Assembly: GCA_002401455.1 (NCBI GenBank)
Contig: NVTE01000008.1
Location: forward strand, 37,211 to 101,210
Source of the DNA: Alphaproteobacteria bacterium
GTDB lineage: Bacteria > Pseudomonadota > Alphaproteobacteria > Sphingomonadales > Emcibacteraceae
Length of the DNA: 64,000 bases
Direction of reading: 5' to 3'
Shown here: positions 39,747-47,682 of the stretch, piece after piece
Layout: the number at the start of each line of letters is the position of its first letter
How positions within the stretch are numbered: position 1 is the stretch's first letter
Notes under the pieces: model-generated
Told to the model about the DNA's origin: nothing
The model's input: only the letters and a program-made list of their open reading frames with translations
Databases searched by the model: none
Position numbers and translations under genes: made by a program

Positions 39747-41744
39747 CTATAAACTGTAATCCTCGGGGAAGAGCCTTGCCAAGAAGGCTTTGTTTCTTGC
39801 TTTGGCATCTAGGAGCAACTTATCAAAGGTGATTACTTCTATGTATGCTCTCAAATTTTTATGAAATTTAAAGTAACCTCTATGATCCCAAGTCTCCTCG
39901 AAGTCTTCATGTTCCAAAATTTTTGTAAAACTCGGGTCGCGGTCTGCCACAATATAAATGATTGCGGGAATTTTCTTGTCCACTTCTATGGTGCGGCCGT
40001 TTTCCGTTTTTAACGATCCCTGCTCGCGAATGTAATGGAGAGTGTCATAAACCTGCTGTACGGGGTTATCTTGCCTCGTGTAGCCACTTCGTCCAGGCCG
40101 TTTAAACTCAACCATAATCAGATGTCCAGAGGAGACATCCTCCCCAGTAGACCAAATACCGCAATCCTCGTAACAAAGGATATCAGTTACTTTCTCACCT
40201 TTCTGTCTACTCTTACCTGCTAAAGTCCGGTCGGAAGAAATGTAATTTACGAAGGATAGGCGATCATCAACAAGCCAAAGGTTGTGCCCGCTGTAATCCA
40301 CCGTTTCATTGCTTTTGAAGCGAGGAAAGATAAGTTCGTGTACTGTATCTTCGTATGGGTACTTTCCAGTATCGTCTTGGTATCCCCGTAACTCTTCAAA
40401 AACTTCAAGAACCGATTTTCTTAATGCGACATATTTCGCCAATTCATTTTTGTTATGCTCTGATGATTTTATGTAATACTCGTGCGCGCGCTTACCTGTA
40501 TCCGGATCACGCAGATTCTTGATCAGTTCTCCCTTCATAGCTCGTAAGCGGCCTTCTACACGTGCTTTTTCCAAAGACAAACGTTCTTGAATACTGTTCT
40601 TATCTCTGTCACTGAACCTTAACTTCTGCAGGAACTCTGACAGAGACGAGTCGGATAACGCAGTCTTTAAATCCGGATTGTCTATAAGAAGCTGTTTGAT
40701 GATTATCTGTTGTTTATCGCGGATTTGATCAAACTTCTCTTGTTCTTCGGCGACAATCAGTCCCTTAACTTCTCGCATGATGAAATCGATGTCTTTTGGG
40801 TGAAGGTCAAAATTTGTCCTTTCAGCGTTTAGTCGTTCTTCCAGCAAGGGGCCTTCCACACATCCTATCAGAATAAGGGCCGTGCCATTATCGTCCTGCA
40901 GCTTTATGTTTCCTAACATCTGTGTAATATCGCGAGCTTCCCCAACTCCCCTACCATGGGCGAGTAAGGATATTATGTGAGGTGAGGCCCCCTTCTTTTT
41001 GACGCGCATAAGTGAGGCTTGGAGTTGATGAGTAGAACCATCATTCAAATTTACTGTTATCGTATGCGGGTCACCGCTTGTGTGAAGTATTTCTGTAAAA
41101 GCCAACCCCAGATTTACTACGTTTTCGCCATCCTGCAGGACGAGCTCTGGCATTGAACTTTGGGCAAACTGACTGAAAAAGTGAGCCAACAGCAGTTCAG
41201 ATATGGTTTCCGTTGAAAGTGAGGCGTGGCGCAGGAAGTGCTCATTAAAGTTTTGAAGCCTTACGGTCGTACCTGTCTCTAAAATGTCCTGTGCGAAATC
41301 ACCTGCCTTCTCTTTGATTTCATTGCCGTAATCCGTGCAGAATTCAAAAGTCCTTGTCGTGAACTCATTATTTTCATTAATAAAGTTAGAATGATAGAAT
41401 ATCCGCGCAAATACTTTGTGACCAATAATTCTCCCGAAACCGCGTCCGCCACGCTTTAAGTTATGATCAGTGTATGGGGTTCGAAAGGCGAGGTAATTTT
41501 CCTCGTTCAATCCGACACCATCGTCGTCAATCACAAACTCTGTGATAAAACCGTTAAGGTCCCGCATTACCGATACTTTAATCTTACCGTCATAGGGGTG
41601 TTCAGTGCCATTTTTTGCTTCGATTGCTTGCCGCGCGTTTTGTACCGCCTCAAAAACTGGTAGTAGTGCATTCTTTTTATGTGCTGAGGCCAGCGAAATT
41701 CTGTTTAGTAATGCAGATAAATCTACTGGCATAAAACCTGTCAT
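39747..41744 (-). CDS. GHKL ATPase fused to a putative PD-(D/E)XK nuclease domain
   Basis: A large cytosolic protein of about 665 residues. The N-terminal Hsp90/MutL-type ATPase has the N box FEAVQNARQAI, the D-x-G-x-G box IDDDGVGLNEEN and the lid GGRGFGR. A transducer-like region and a charged helical part (about 320-460) follow. The C-terminal third has HNLWLVDDRLSF, DILCYED and VEFKRPGRSGY (E near residue 546), compatible with a PD-(D/E)XK nuclease core. ATG 41744 has GGGA six bases upstream; an ATG at 41759 is also open. Similar ATPase-nuclease fusions occur as lone genes in mobile islands and are suspected defence genes. The MBL gene follows after 243 bases that hold nothing I can name. 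Confidence 0.7.
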   Translation of the reverse strand: MTGFMPVDLSALLNRISLASAHKKNALLPVFEAVQNARQAIEAKNGTEHPYDGKIKVSVMRDLNGFITEFVIDDDGVGLNEENYLAFRTPYTDHNLKRGGRGFGRIIGHKVFARIFYHSNFINENNEFTTRTFEFCTDYGNEIKEKAGDFAQDILETGTTVRLQNFNEHFLRHASLSTETISELLLAHFFSQFAQSSMPELVLQDGENVVNLGLAFTEILHTSGDPHTITVNLNDGSTHQLQASLMRVKKKGASPHIISLLAHGRGVGEARDITQMLGNIKLQDDNGTALILIGCVEGPLLEERLNAERTNFDLHPKDIDFIMREVKGLIVAEEQEKFDQIRDKQQIIIKQLLIDNPDLKTALSDSSLSEFLQKLRFSDRDKNSIQERLSLEKARVEGRLRAMKGELIKNLRDPDTGKRAHEYYIKSSEHNKNELAKYVALRKSVLEVFEELRGYQDDTGKYPYEDTVHELIFPRFKSNETVDYSGHNLWLVDDRLSFVNYISSDRTLAGKSRQKGEKVTDILCYEDCGIWSTGEDVSSGHLIMVEFKRPGRSGYTRQDNPVQQVYDTLHYIREQGSLKTENGRTIEVDKKIPAIIYIVADRDPSFTKILEHEDFEETWDHRGYFKFHKNLRAYIEVITFDKLLLDAKARNKAFLARLFPEDYSL

Positions 41745-42226
41745 AAAAATTCCCATCATTGTACGTCTACTATCAAAGGCTGTGTAACCTTGAATTTATT
41801 ATAACAATGATTACCCTAAGTTTAAGGTTGTGGCAAAAACTTTATTTAACTCACGCGTTGTGAAGATAATGTGGTGCTGGTAAAAATACACATAATTTTC
41901 TGAAGCCCTTATCATAACACCGGCCCGTCAGGTTTCCCCCCGTACCCCCTCAGGATATCCGGCAGGCCCCTAACACCCGATCAGCCAACATTCAAAGCCT
42001 CCGTTTTCTCACCAGTAGGTAGCCGCTCATATTAAGCCGTGTTGGAGAAGATAACAGGGTGTACGGTTAACCCCTCTGAAACTGACCCGCTGAACCCCGC
42101 AGGAAACCTCAATGTGATCTGGCTGGGTAACCTGTACGTTAATCAGGTGGTTGTGGTATGGGTTGATACCATCTATTAATATGATTATGACTGAGGATGT
42201 TTCTCGAAACTAAAAGGGGGTCATAG
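41745..42226. other. 482-base non-coding divergent region
   Basis: Lies between the minus-strand GHKL ATPase gene and the plus-strand small membrane-protein gene and must hold promoters in both directions. I see C-rich and AT-rich blocks but no ORF of note, no clear terminator and no tRNA. Confidence 0.5.
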
Positions 42227-42493
42227 ATGGCTATCAATGCTCGAAACGCGACAGCTGCCGATTTTGATAAAGCAGCGCAGCAGAAAGCTAATTCTACATG
42301 GAGTTGGCTAATATTCGCTGGCATTATTTATTATTTCTTCGATTGGTGGGCAATCATCCCCGGACTTCTTATGCTTTTGAATGGAGTTCAGAGTGTAAGC
42401 GCCACCTTACAAGCCCGGCACCTGAGAAAAGGAACTTACAAGATTCCCAATCCGAATAACGGTGCGCCTGATGGGGATGCCAGCAACATGTAG
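42227..42493 (+). CDS. Small membrane protein
   Basis: An 88-residue protein with a soluble basic N-terminus (MAINARNATAADFDKAAQQ), a hydrophobic hairpin from about 27 to 56 (WSWLIFAGIIYYFFDWWAIIPGLLMLLNG split by the Asp-Trp turn) and a polar tail. GGGGG precedes the ATG at normal spacing. No family is recognised. It converges with the Rha-like gene, whose stop lies 5 bases on. Confidence 0.6.
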   Translation: MAINARNATAADFDKAAQQKANSTWSWLIFAGIIYYFFDWWAIIPGLLMLLNGVQSVSATLQARHLRKGTYKIPNPNNGAPDGDASNM

Positions 42494-42498
42494 GCGTT

Positions 42499-42837
42499 TT
42501 ATTGCTTACTCTGGAACAGCATCCCGAAGACCTGTACATCCTGCGGTTTGACCTCAAGTTCCTCAAGTGTCCCGTTGCGCCATGCGGTGAAGACCTTAAC
42601 AAGCTGGATGGTTAACTGTGTGGCGTTTGCAGTTTCTGACTTGGTGGCGATGAATACCGCCTGTTCTTCTGTGAGGAAATAGGCTTTGGCAGGTCGTCCG
42701 CCCTTGCTCCCTGCGGTTCGCGCCACCGTGGAGCAAACCTCCCCAAACTCACTAAGGGTTTCGTCCCAGCGTGTAATTAATTTACGAATATCACGGGGCC
42801 TATCGAAGCCCAAAGCCTCCGCAAGTGTCAGGTCCAT
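42499..42837 (-). CDS. Rha-like phage regulatory protein
   Basis: A 112-residue protein resembling the Rha/antirepressor N-terminal domain. The central GGRPAKAYFLTEEQAVFIATKSETANA is the characteristic LTExQA helix set, followed by an amphipathic helix TIQLVKVFTAWRNG. AAGGGGA lies about 10 bases before the ATG. Such proteins modulate phage lysogeny control. It is the only minus-strand gene in this part of the element. Confidence 0.6.
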   Translation of the reverse strand: MDLTLAEALGFDRPRDIRKLITRWDETLSEFGEVCSTVARTAGSKGGRPAKAYFLTEEQAVFIATKSETANATQLTIQLVKVFTAWRNGTLEELEVKPQDVQVFGMLFQSKQ

Positions 42838-43161
42838 TACTCTGGGTTCCCCTTGGTGATGATTCGGTTAGGGCCATGTCACACGTATGTCACAAGGGGT
42901 TCGCAAACCCGCACTATCCTTGTGTTGTTGGATGATTATTAATCTGTTTGCATCTAAAGGCATGATATATCTAGATAAATTAATTATAGGGAAAAACCGA
43001 TTCAAAACAGTGGGTTGAATCAAATGGACGCTATGTATCAAAAAAAGCCATTGACAGAGATTCCATGAGGATTCATGCTTTAGAGGCTTTCAGAGATGAA
43101 GGGCGGGGCTGATAGCTTGGTCCCATTGTATTGGAAATTATTAATCACAGGAATTTATATT
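42838..43161. other. 324-base stretch without a supported gene
   Basis: Contains the palindrome TATCTAGATA near 42968 and AT-rich sequence suited to promoters. A short frame around 43010-43112 reads plausibly but has no start codon. Nothing else is supportable. Confidence 0.4.
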
Positions 43162-43365
43162 ATGTTTATTAGCAATCGTTTTATTGGTGAAATCTTCATT
43201 GAACACGAATGTGCCTTGCCCCTCCAAATGAACCGATTTGAAATAGCCAAGGTTAGTGAAACTTATTACATCAGGATAGGCAGTGTAGGCATCCATTGGG
43301 ATACACCTAGTGTGTTCAAAAGGGTCCCTGATATGTCAAGAATGCCCTTTTTCTCAAGGTGGTAA
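43162..43365 (+). CDS. Hypothetical small protein
   Basis: A 67-residue frame beginning MFISNRFIGEIFIEHECALP, with AGGA 12 bases before the ATG. A longer in-frame start at 43096 lacks any ribosome site. No domain recognised. It is upstream of the resolvase gene on the same strand. Weak case. Confidence 0.35.
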   Translation: MFISNRFIGEIFIEHECALPLQMNRFEIAKVSETYYIRIGSVGIHWDTPSVFKRVPDMSRMPFFSRW

Positions 43366-43430
43366 GGATAATCATTCGGGGTGTTCTGGCTACCATCAGT
43401 GCGCCATTTCCACATTAAGGGGATTGTTTT

Positions 43431-44027
43431 GTGAGGATGAATAAAAAGAAACGTGTGGCCATTTACCTTCGGGTTTCCACCAGCGAACAGACCACCGAAA
43501 ACCAGCAGAGAGACTTGCAGACTATCGTAAATCAGCAGGGGTGGGACTTGGTACAGACTTTTGAAGATCATGGGGTCAGTGGAGCAAAGGGACGGGATAA
43601 ACGCCCTGCTTATGATGAGATGCTGAAAGCCGCTACCCGCAGAGAGTTTGACCTGATTATGGCTTGGAGCGTGGATAGGCTCGGGAGGTCGCTGCAAGGC
43701 CTGCTCGGCTTCATGGAGGAACTTAATTCCCTTGGAGTGGACTTGTTTCTCCACCAGCAGGCCCTGGACACCTCAACGCCAGCAGGCAAGGCCATGTTCC
43801 AGATGTGCGGGGTTTTCGCTGAGTTTGAACGGTCAATGATTCAGGAGCGCGTTAAGGCTGGCTTGCAACGTGCCAAGGCGAACGGTAAGAGGCTCGGCAG
43901 AAGACCAGTGGGGGCGGATAAAGAAGACCTGATACGTTCTTTACGTGCGCAGGGCATGGGCATCCATAAGGTCGCCAAGGCTGCTCAGGTAGGCGTGAGT
44001 GTCGTTCAGAGGGTTATAAGCCAGTAA
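43431..44027 (+). CDS. Small serine recombinase (resolvase/invertase)
   Basis: A 198-residue Tn3/Hin-type site-specific recombinase. The catalytic Ser is S16 in IYLRVSTSEQ. The dimer segment LIMAWSVDRLGRSL and the E-helix EFERSMIQERVKAGL are intact, and the C-terminus has a helix-turn-helix (MGIHKVAKAAQVGVSVVQRVI). The GTG at 43431 is 7 bases from AAGGGGA; an ATG two codons later is too close to any site. It may resolve multimers of the circular element or invert a segment, and is separate from the integrase at 52317. Confidence 0.92.
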   Translation: MRMNKKKRVAIYLRVSTSEQTTENQQRDLQTIVNQQGWDLVQTFEDHGVSGAKGRDKRPAYDEMLKAATRREFDLIMAWSVDRLGRSLQGLLGFMEELNSLGVDLFLHQQALDTSTPAGKAMFQMCGVFAEFERSMIQERVKAGLQRAKANGKRLGRRPVGADKEDLIRSLRAQGMGIHKVAKAAQVGVSVVQRVISQ

Positions 44028-44071
44028 CGAAACTGCCAATTCAAGCTTATCGCACATAAGGGGAAAAGACT

Positions 44072-44407
44072 ATGAACTGGAAAGTATTTTATGATGCTAA
44101 TTTGGCTTGCACGGAAGTCGATAGCCATATGAAGTCTATGGAGGTAAGGGCCTTGTTACTGATCTACCGCTACCCCGGCATACTTCAGTCAGAGGTCCGG
44201 GCCAAATTGCAAATCCACCCCGCGCGAATGAATCGGATGGCCACACATCTCAGTGATGTTAACTACAAATCAGCTAAGCGAGAATGTTTAGGCTTGATAA
44301 CCCTGCATGAGGTTGCTGATGACCGGAGGTGCAAAGGGCTTTCCCTGACAGCCAAAGGAATGGCAATGATCCACAAAATGGAACGAACGATGAAGGCAGC
44401 GGAATAA
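44072..44407 (+). CDS. MarR-like winged-helix regulator
   Basis: A 111-residue protein with MarR-like order: a helix (MEVRALLLIYRYPGILQSEVRAKL), a recognition helix (HPARMNRMATHLSDVNY), a wing (LITLHEVADDRRCKGLSLTAKG) and a C-terminal helix. AAGGGGAAAAG precedes the ATG. It probably controls genes of the element. Confidence 0.65.
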   Translation: MNWKVFYDANLACTEVDSHMKSMEVRALLLIYRYPGILQSEVRAKLQIHPARMNRMATHLSDVNYKSAKRECLGLITLHEVADDRRCKGLSLTAKGMAMIHKMERTMKAAE

Positions 44408-44483
44408 GGTACATAACCCAGCTAGTCTAGTCGTTTGGGGACTACTGAGGAAAGGGGTAAACGGTCTGCTCCGAACCAACGAG

Positions 44484-44807
44484 GTGATCACCCACACTTT
44501 CACCGCAGGCACCGAAGGCCCCCACAAGATACGCACAGTGACACTTAAAGATGCCCCGTGGTTCGTGGCTAAGGATGTCGTGGATATTCTGGGCCTATGG
44601 CCGAGCGAGTACCGCCGCTTGGATGCTATGGAGAAATGCTTGTTGCGTCGAACGCAACTTGGGATGAAAGCAGGGAGAGCCATGACGGGCATCTCTGAAA
44701 GCGGCCTTTACACTTTAATCCTTCGTTCTAATAAACCCCAAGCGGTACCTTTCCAAGATTGGGTAACTCAAGAAGTCCTGCCGAGCATTAGGAAGACCGG
44801 GGGTTAG
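44484..44807 (+). CDS. Bro-N domain antirepressor
   Basis: A 107-residue protein matching the BRO N-terminal domain: HKIRTVTLKDAPWFVAKDVVDILG, YRRLDAMEKC, ISESGLYTLILRSNKPQA and FQDWVTQEVLPSIRKTG. It has only the N domain, without the usual C-terminal partner. The start is a GTG without a strong ribosome site; no earlier start codon is available in frame. Bro-N proteins bind DNA or antagonise phage repressors. Confidence 0.8.
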   Translation: MITHTFTAGTEGPHKIRTVTLKDAPWFVAKDVVDILGLWPSEYRRLDAMEKCLLRRTQLGMKAGRAMTGISESGLYTLILRSNKPQAVPFQDWVTQEVLPSIRKTGG

Positions 44808-44809
44808 GT

Positions 44810-44980
44810 TAGGCTACGCCTCATAAATTCGGAAGGTTCCCCGATAAGACCTGTGAATCAGCCGCCTGTCCTATCCGTCTACAAGCAACACAGCCGTCTT
44901 TAACGCTGCCCAAGCCCCATTAGGCAGTAGGCTAAAACCTAGGCTAGACCTCACAAAACCGCAAGGTTCCCCCATAAGAG
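44810..44980 (+). repeat. Two ~41-base imperfect direct repeats before the polymerase-like gene
   Basis: Copy 1 (44810-44850) and copy 2 (44940-44980) share TAGGCTA, CCTCA, GCAAGGTTCC/GGAAGGTTCC and CCATAAGA/CGATAAGA in the same order, 130 bases apart. They lie in the 288-base non-coding stretch before the gene at 45096. Such repeats next to a replication gene can be replicator-binding sites. Confidence 0.55.
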
Positions 44981-45095
44981 ATAGCGCGTTTCATTTTCTC
45001 TGTCCGCTCGTGTCTCTACTGTTGCTCAGGCTTCTGTAGGAACTTCCCGGCCCCCTCAGCACTCATATCCATGAAAGGGACGACGACATAATATA

Positions 45096-46424
45096 ATGAC
45101 CCCACCCACTGGCGACTTGAACTATTCTCGTCCCTTCGATCAATTCATATGGTCAGATCACCATCAAGTTAACATGTTCACCGACAGGCTCTACAACGAC
45201 TTTCTGGCATACAAGCAGTACCAGCGAAAACCCGGAAAGGTCACCGAGCTGAAACCCAAAGGCACCCTCAAGGTACTTTGCTTGAACCTCTTCACCGCAT
45301 GGCAGGTTTCACTTGATTTATTCACGGCATTGTCATGCAACACAGTCGATTATTCACGCAGTTCCCGTTACCGGAACACACTCATCACTTCCAGCTTTCT
45401 ATTCCCGATCCTTGATTTTCTTCTGGATGCTGGCCTCTTGGTTTTATTCAGGGGCTATTGGGATAATGTGAAGAAGGAAGGGAAAGTAACACGTATCAGA
45501 GCCACGACAAAGCTCATGCAAATGATGGTCAATGAATATCAGATCACAGGGGATATGATCGAAAGGCACCCCAATTCAGAAACAATCATACTCAAAGATA
45601 AGGATAAGAAATACAAAGAATATAAAGACACCAAAACAACAATATTAATGAGGCAGAACCTCGCAGCCATTAATCAGGCACTTGCCAACACCAGCATAAC
45701 CCTGAACGCACCTCCTGACATCGAAAGGGAAATCCATGAGATATTAAAACAAGATACCCTGGCTAATCGGAAGAACAACCAAGGCGGCTTGGACTTCTCG
45801 CGCAAACATCTGAAACGTATCTTTAACAATGCCAGCTTTGAACATGGCGGACGCTTCTATGGCGGCTGGTGGCAATCGGTGCCTAACCGGAGACTGAAAG
45901 GACGCCAGTACGTAACCATCGACAATGAAGAAACGATAGAAATTGATTATGGCGGAATGCAGATCATGCTGCTTTACCATAGCCAAGGGCAGGATATTCC
46001 CCAGACAGACCCTTATGATCTGGCTGGATATCTTGAAGGCGTCGATAGGTATTCCATTAAGAAAGCCTTCTTCCACCTGATATTCGGGCAACATGACCCC
46101 AGAACCATACACCACCTCTCCAAACCCAATGACGTAACATTACCAAAAGGAATAACCTATGCGGACCTGCTGAATTCCCTGCTGGATAAACACAGGATTA
46201 TTGAAGCCTGTTTTCAAGCCCCTGACATTGCCACCCAATTACAATATCAAGATTCAGTGATAGCTGAGGAGGTAATGCTGGCTTTACTTGATCAGGATAT
46301 TATTGCCTTACCCATCCACGATAGTTTTATTGTGCAGATGAAATATAGGGATCAACTAAAACAAGCCATGACTGATGTGTTTAATAAATATGTCGGTGTT
46401 GAACCCATCCTGAAAGAGGGCTGA
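45096..46424 (+). CDS. Single-subunit polymerase-like protein with family-A motifs
   Basis: A 442-residue protein with the palm/fingers motifs of family-A polymerases in order. GGRFYGGWWQSVP (251-263) resembles the GR..Q..IP segment of Pol I. Motif A is IEIDYGGMQ with D284. Motif B is R318-x3-K322-x3-F326-x3-F330-G331, the exact Pol I spacing with Phe for Tyr. Motif C is PIHDSF with H408 and D409. Position 289, equivalent to the Pol I steric-gate Glu, is Gln, and HDSF is the T7 RNA polymerase form of motif C. No exonuclease domains are present. The N-terminal ~230 residues are unassigned. Probably the replication or priming enzyme of the element. The family is inferred from motifs only. Confidence 0.6.
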   Translation: MTPPTGDLNYSRPFDQFIWSDHHQVNMFTDRLYNDFLAYKQYQRKPGKVTELKPKGTLKVLCLNLFTAWQVSLDLFTALSCNTVDYSRSSRYRNTLITSSFLFPILDFLLDAGLLVLFRGYWDNVKKEGKVTRIRATTKLMQMMVNEYQITGDMIERHPNSETIILKDKDKKYKEYKDTKTTILMRQNLAAINQALANTSITLNAPPDIEREIHEILKQDTLANRKNNQGGLDFSRKHLKRIFNNASFEHGGRFYGGWWQSVPNRRLKGRQYVTIDNEETIEIDYGGMQIMLLYHSQGQDIPQTDPYDLAGYLEGVDRYSIKKAFFHLIFGQHDPRTIHHLSKPNDVTLPKGITYADLLNSLLDKHRIIEACFQAPDIATQLQYQDSVIAEEVMLALLDQDIIALPIHDSFIVQMKYRDQLKQAMTDVFNKYVGVEPILKEG

Positions 46425-46766
46425 CATGCTTACTCTACCTCATGTTATTATCTAATGATGATAATGATATAAGCATACTTTCTCCCTCACCTGCATAACC
46501 AGTAGCTACCTAAAGAATAACCAACAGGTACACCTACCACCACCTCTCTCCTTACTAAGCAGGATAAGGAATTAAACAATACCGTTAAGCAATTAGCATC
46601 CGAAACCCACCACTGACCAGCCATATATTTGGCTCATTATCACCCCTACCCAACATCGACACAGCCGCACCTTGTAGGCGCATAGAACATCAATTCAAAC
46701 ACTGGTGTTTGTGACCTTGTATGGCTTTGCTGTGTCAGCACCCAAACCTTTAAAGAAAGAAAACAA
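46425..46766 (+). ncRNA. Non-coding stretch with a structured leader
   Basis: No gene in these 342 bases. GACACAGCC (46658-46666) pairs with GCTGTGTC (46729-46736), closing a region that contains the perfect hairpin AAACAC-TG-GTGTTT (about 46697-46710). The block directly precedes the first HNH/AP2-like gene and is partly matched by the leader of its paralogue at 47175-47229. Confidence 0.4.
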
Positions 46767-47117
46767 ATGTACAAACCACAACGCATCGATAACGCCTTTT
46801 CTGCTTTAGATGAAGACAAACGAAAAGTCTTCCTCATTCCTTTGGGGGGAGATTTAACCAACCAAAAGTTTGCAAAAGTATTTGAGGATGATTTGGAAAC
46901 AGTATTAGATGATGACTTCTCAACCGACTGGTACCTTTGCAACGAAGACGGACATGAGGTGCCTTACGCTCGGTTCGCCTCGATCAATGAAAAATATATC
47001 AAGCCAGTGGCGGAATTGATCATGCAACCCTGCAAGTCTCAATTTATTGGATACTTCGACGGCAATCGTCTTAATTTACGGCGTGACAATCTCTACCTCA
47101 AAGAAAATAACTCCTAA
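46767..47117 (+). CDS. HNH/AP2-like small DNA-binding protein, copy 1
   Basis: A 116-residue protein with the order seen in HNH-AP2 homing-endonuclease-like proteins: VFLIPLGGDLTNQKFAKVFEDDLETV, then WYLCNEDG, then a degenerate LIM.P.....GYFDGNRLNLRRDNLYL end. The catalytic His of the usual DHxNG segment is missing (IGYFDGN), so nuclease activity is unlikely and DNA binding is the better guess. It has a paralogue at 47299. The ribosome site is weak, which fits control by the structured leader. Confidence 0.5.
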   Translation: MYKPQRIDNAFSALDEDKRKVFLIPLGGDLTNQKFAKVFEDDLETVLDDDFSTDWYLCNEDGHEVPYARFASINEKYIKPVAELIMQPCKSQFIGYFDGNRLNLRRDNLYLKENNS

Positions 47118-47174
47118 CTCCAGCACATTAGTGACCAATTTCACCGATCATATACTCACACCTCCTCCAATAAC

Positions 47175-47229
47175 GACATAGCGGCACACCAAGGCTTATA
47201 GGACTCCACCTGTGGGCCTTTTGTGTGTC
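47175..47229 (+). ncRNA. Structured leader of HNH/AP2-like copy 2
   Basis: CACACCAAGGC (about 47185-47195) pairs with GCCTTTTGTGTG (about 47216-47227), extended by GACA/TGTC at the base. The 5' part (CGACATAGCGGCAC, then AAGGCTTATAGGAC) parallels the copy-1 leader (CGACACAGCCGCAC, then TAGGCGCATAGAAC). Both precede paralogous genes. Confidence 0.4.
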
Positions 47230-47298
47230 TGGCCTGTTGCTCGTCCTGTGGTGTCTTCGGTGTCCTATTGCCCCTTTAAAAGCCACGAAAGGCTCTCA

Positions 47299-47682
47299 AT
47301 GCAAAACTACAAAATGAAACGTAAACCTATCCACACATATGATATTGACCGACAGCCTATCGTGCTGATCCCTCTCGGCGGTAAATGTGTCTCCGGGCAA
47401 TTCGCGAAGCTCCTCGAAGAAGACTACAACGATCTGCTTTCAAAAGGTTATTCACCAAATTGGTGTGTTAATGAAGATGGCTCTGGAAGAAATCAATATG
47501 TAACCCTTTATTGCAGAATAACTCGCACTCAGACCACAATATCCCGGCTTATCATTGAGCCAACAAAGCGCCAAGTTATTCGGTATTACGATGGCAACAG
47601 TCTGAACCTCCGCCGTGACAATCTTTATCTCGAAGACCGCAAAAAACACATCCAGAAAGTACTTGGAAAACATAATGACTGA
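47299..47682 (+). CDS. HNH/AP2-like small DNA-binding protein, copy 2
   Basis: A 127-residue paralogue of the preceding gene: IVLIPLGGKCVSGQFAKLLEEDYNDLL, WCVNEDGSGRNQYVTLY, ISRLIIEP and RYYDGNSLNLRRDNLYLEDR. The HNH catalytic His is again absent. ATG 47299 has AAAGG upstream; longer readings run into the leader. It overlaps the start of the 1136-residue gene by 8 bases, so the two are coupled. Confidence 0.5.
   Translation: MQNYKMKRKPIHTYDIDRQPIVLIPLGGKCVSGQFAKLLEEDYNDLLSKGYSPNWCVNEDGSGRNQYVTLYCRITRTQTTISRLIIEPTKRQVIRYYDGNSLNLRRDNLYLEDRKKHIQKVLGKHND

Noticed and set aside
43010..43112. Short frame reading QWVESNGRYVSKKAID
   Set aside because: It has no start codon after the upstream in-frame stop and is too short to support.
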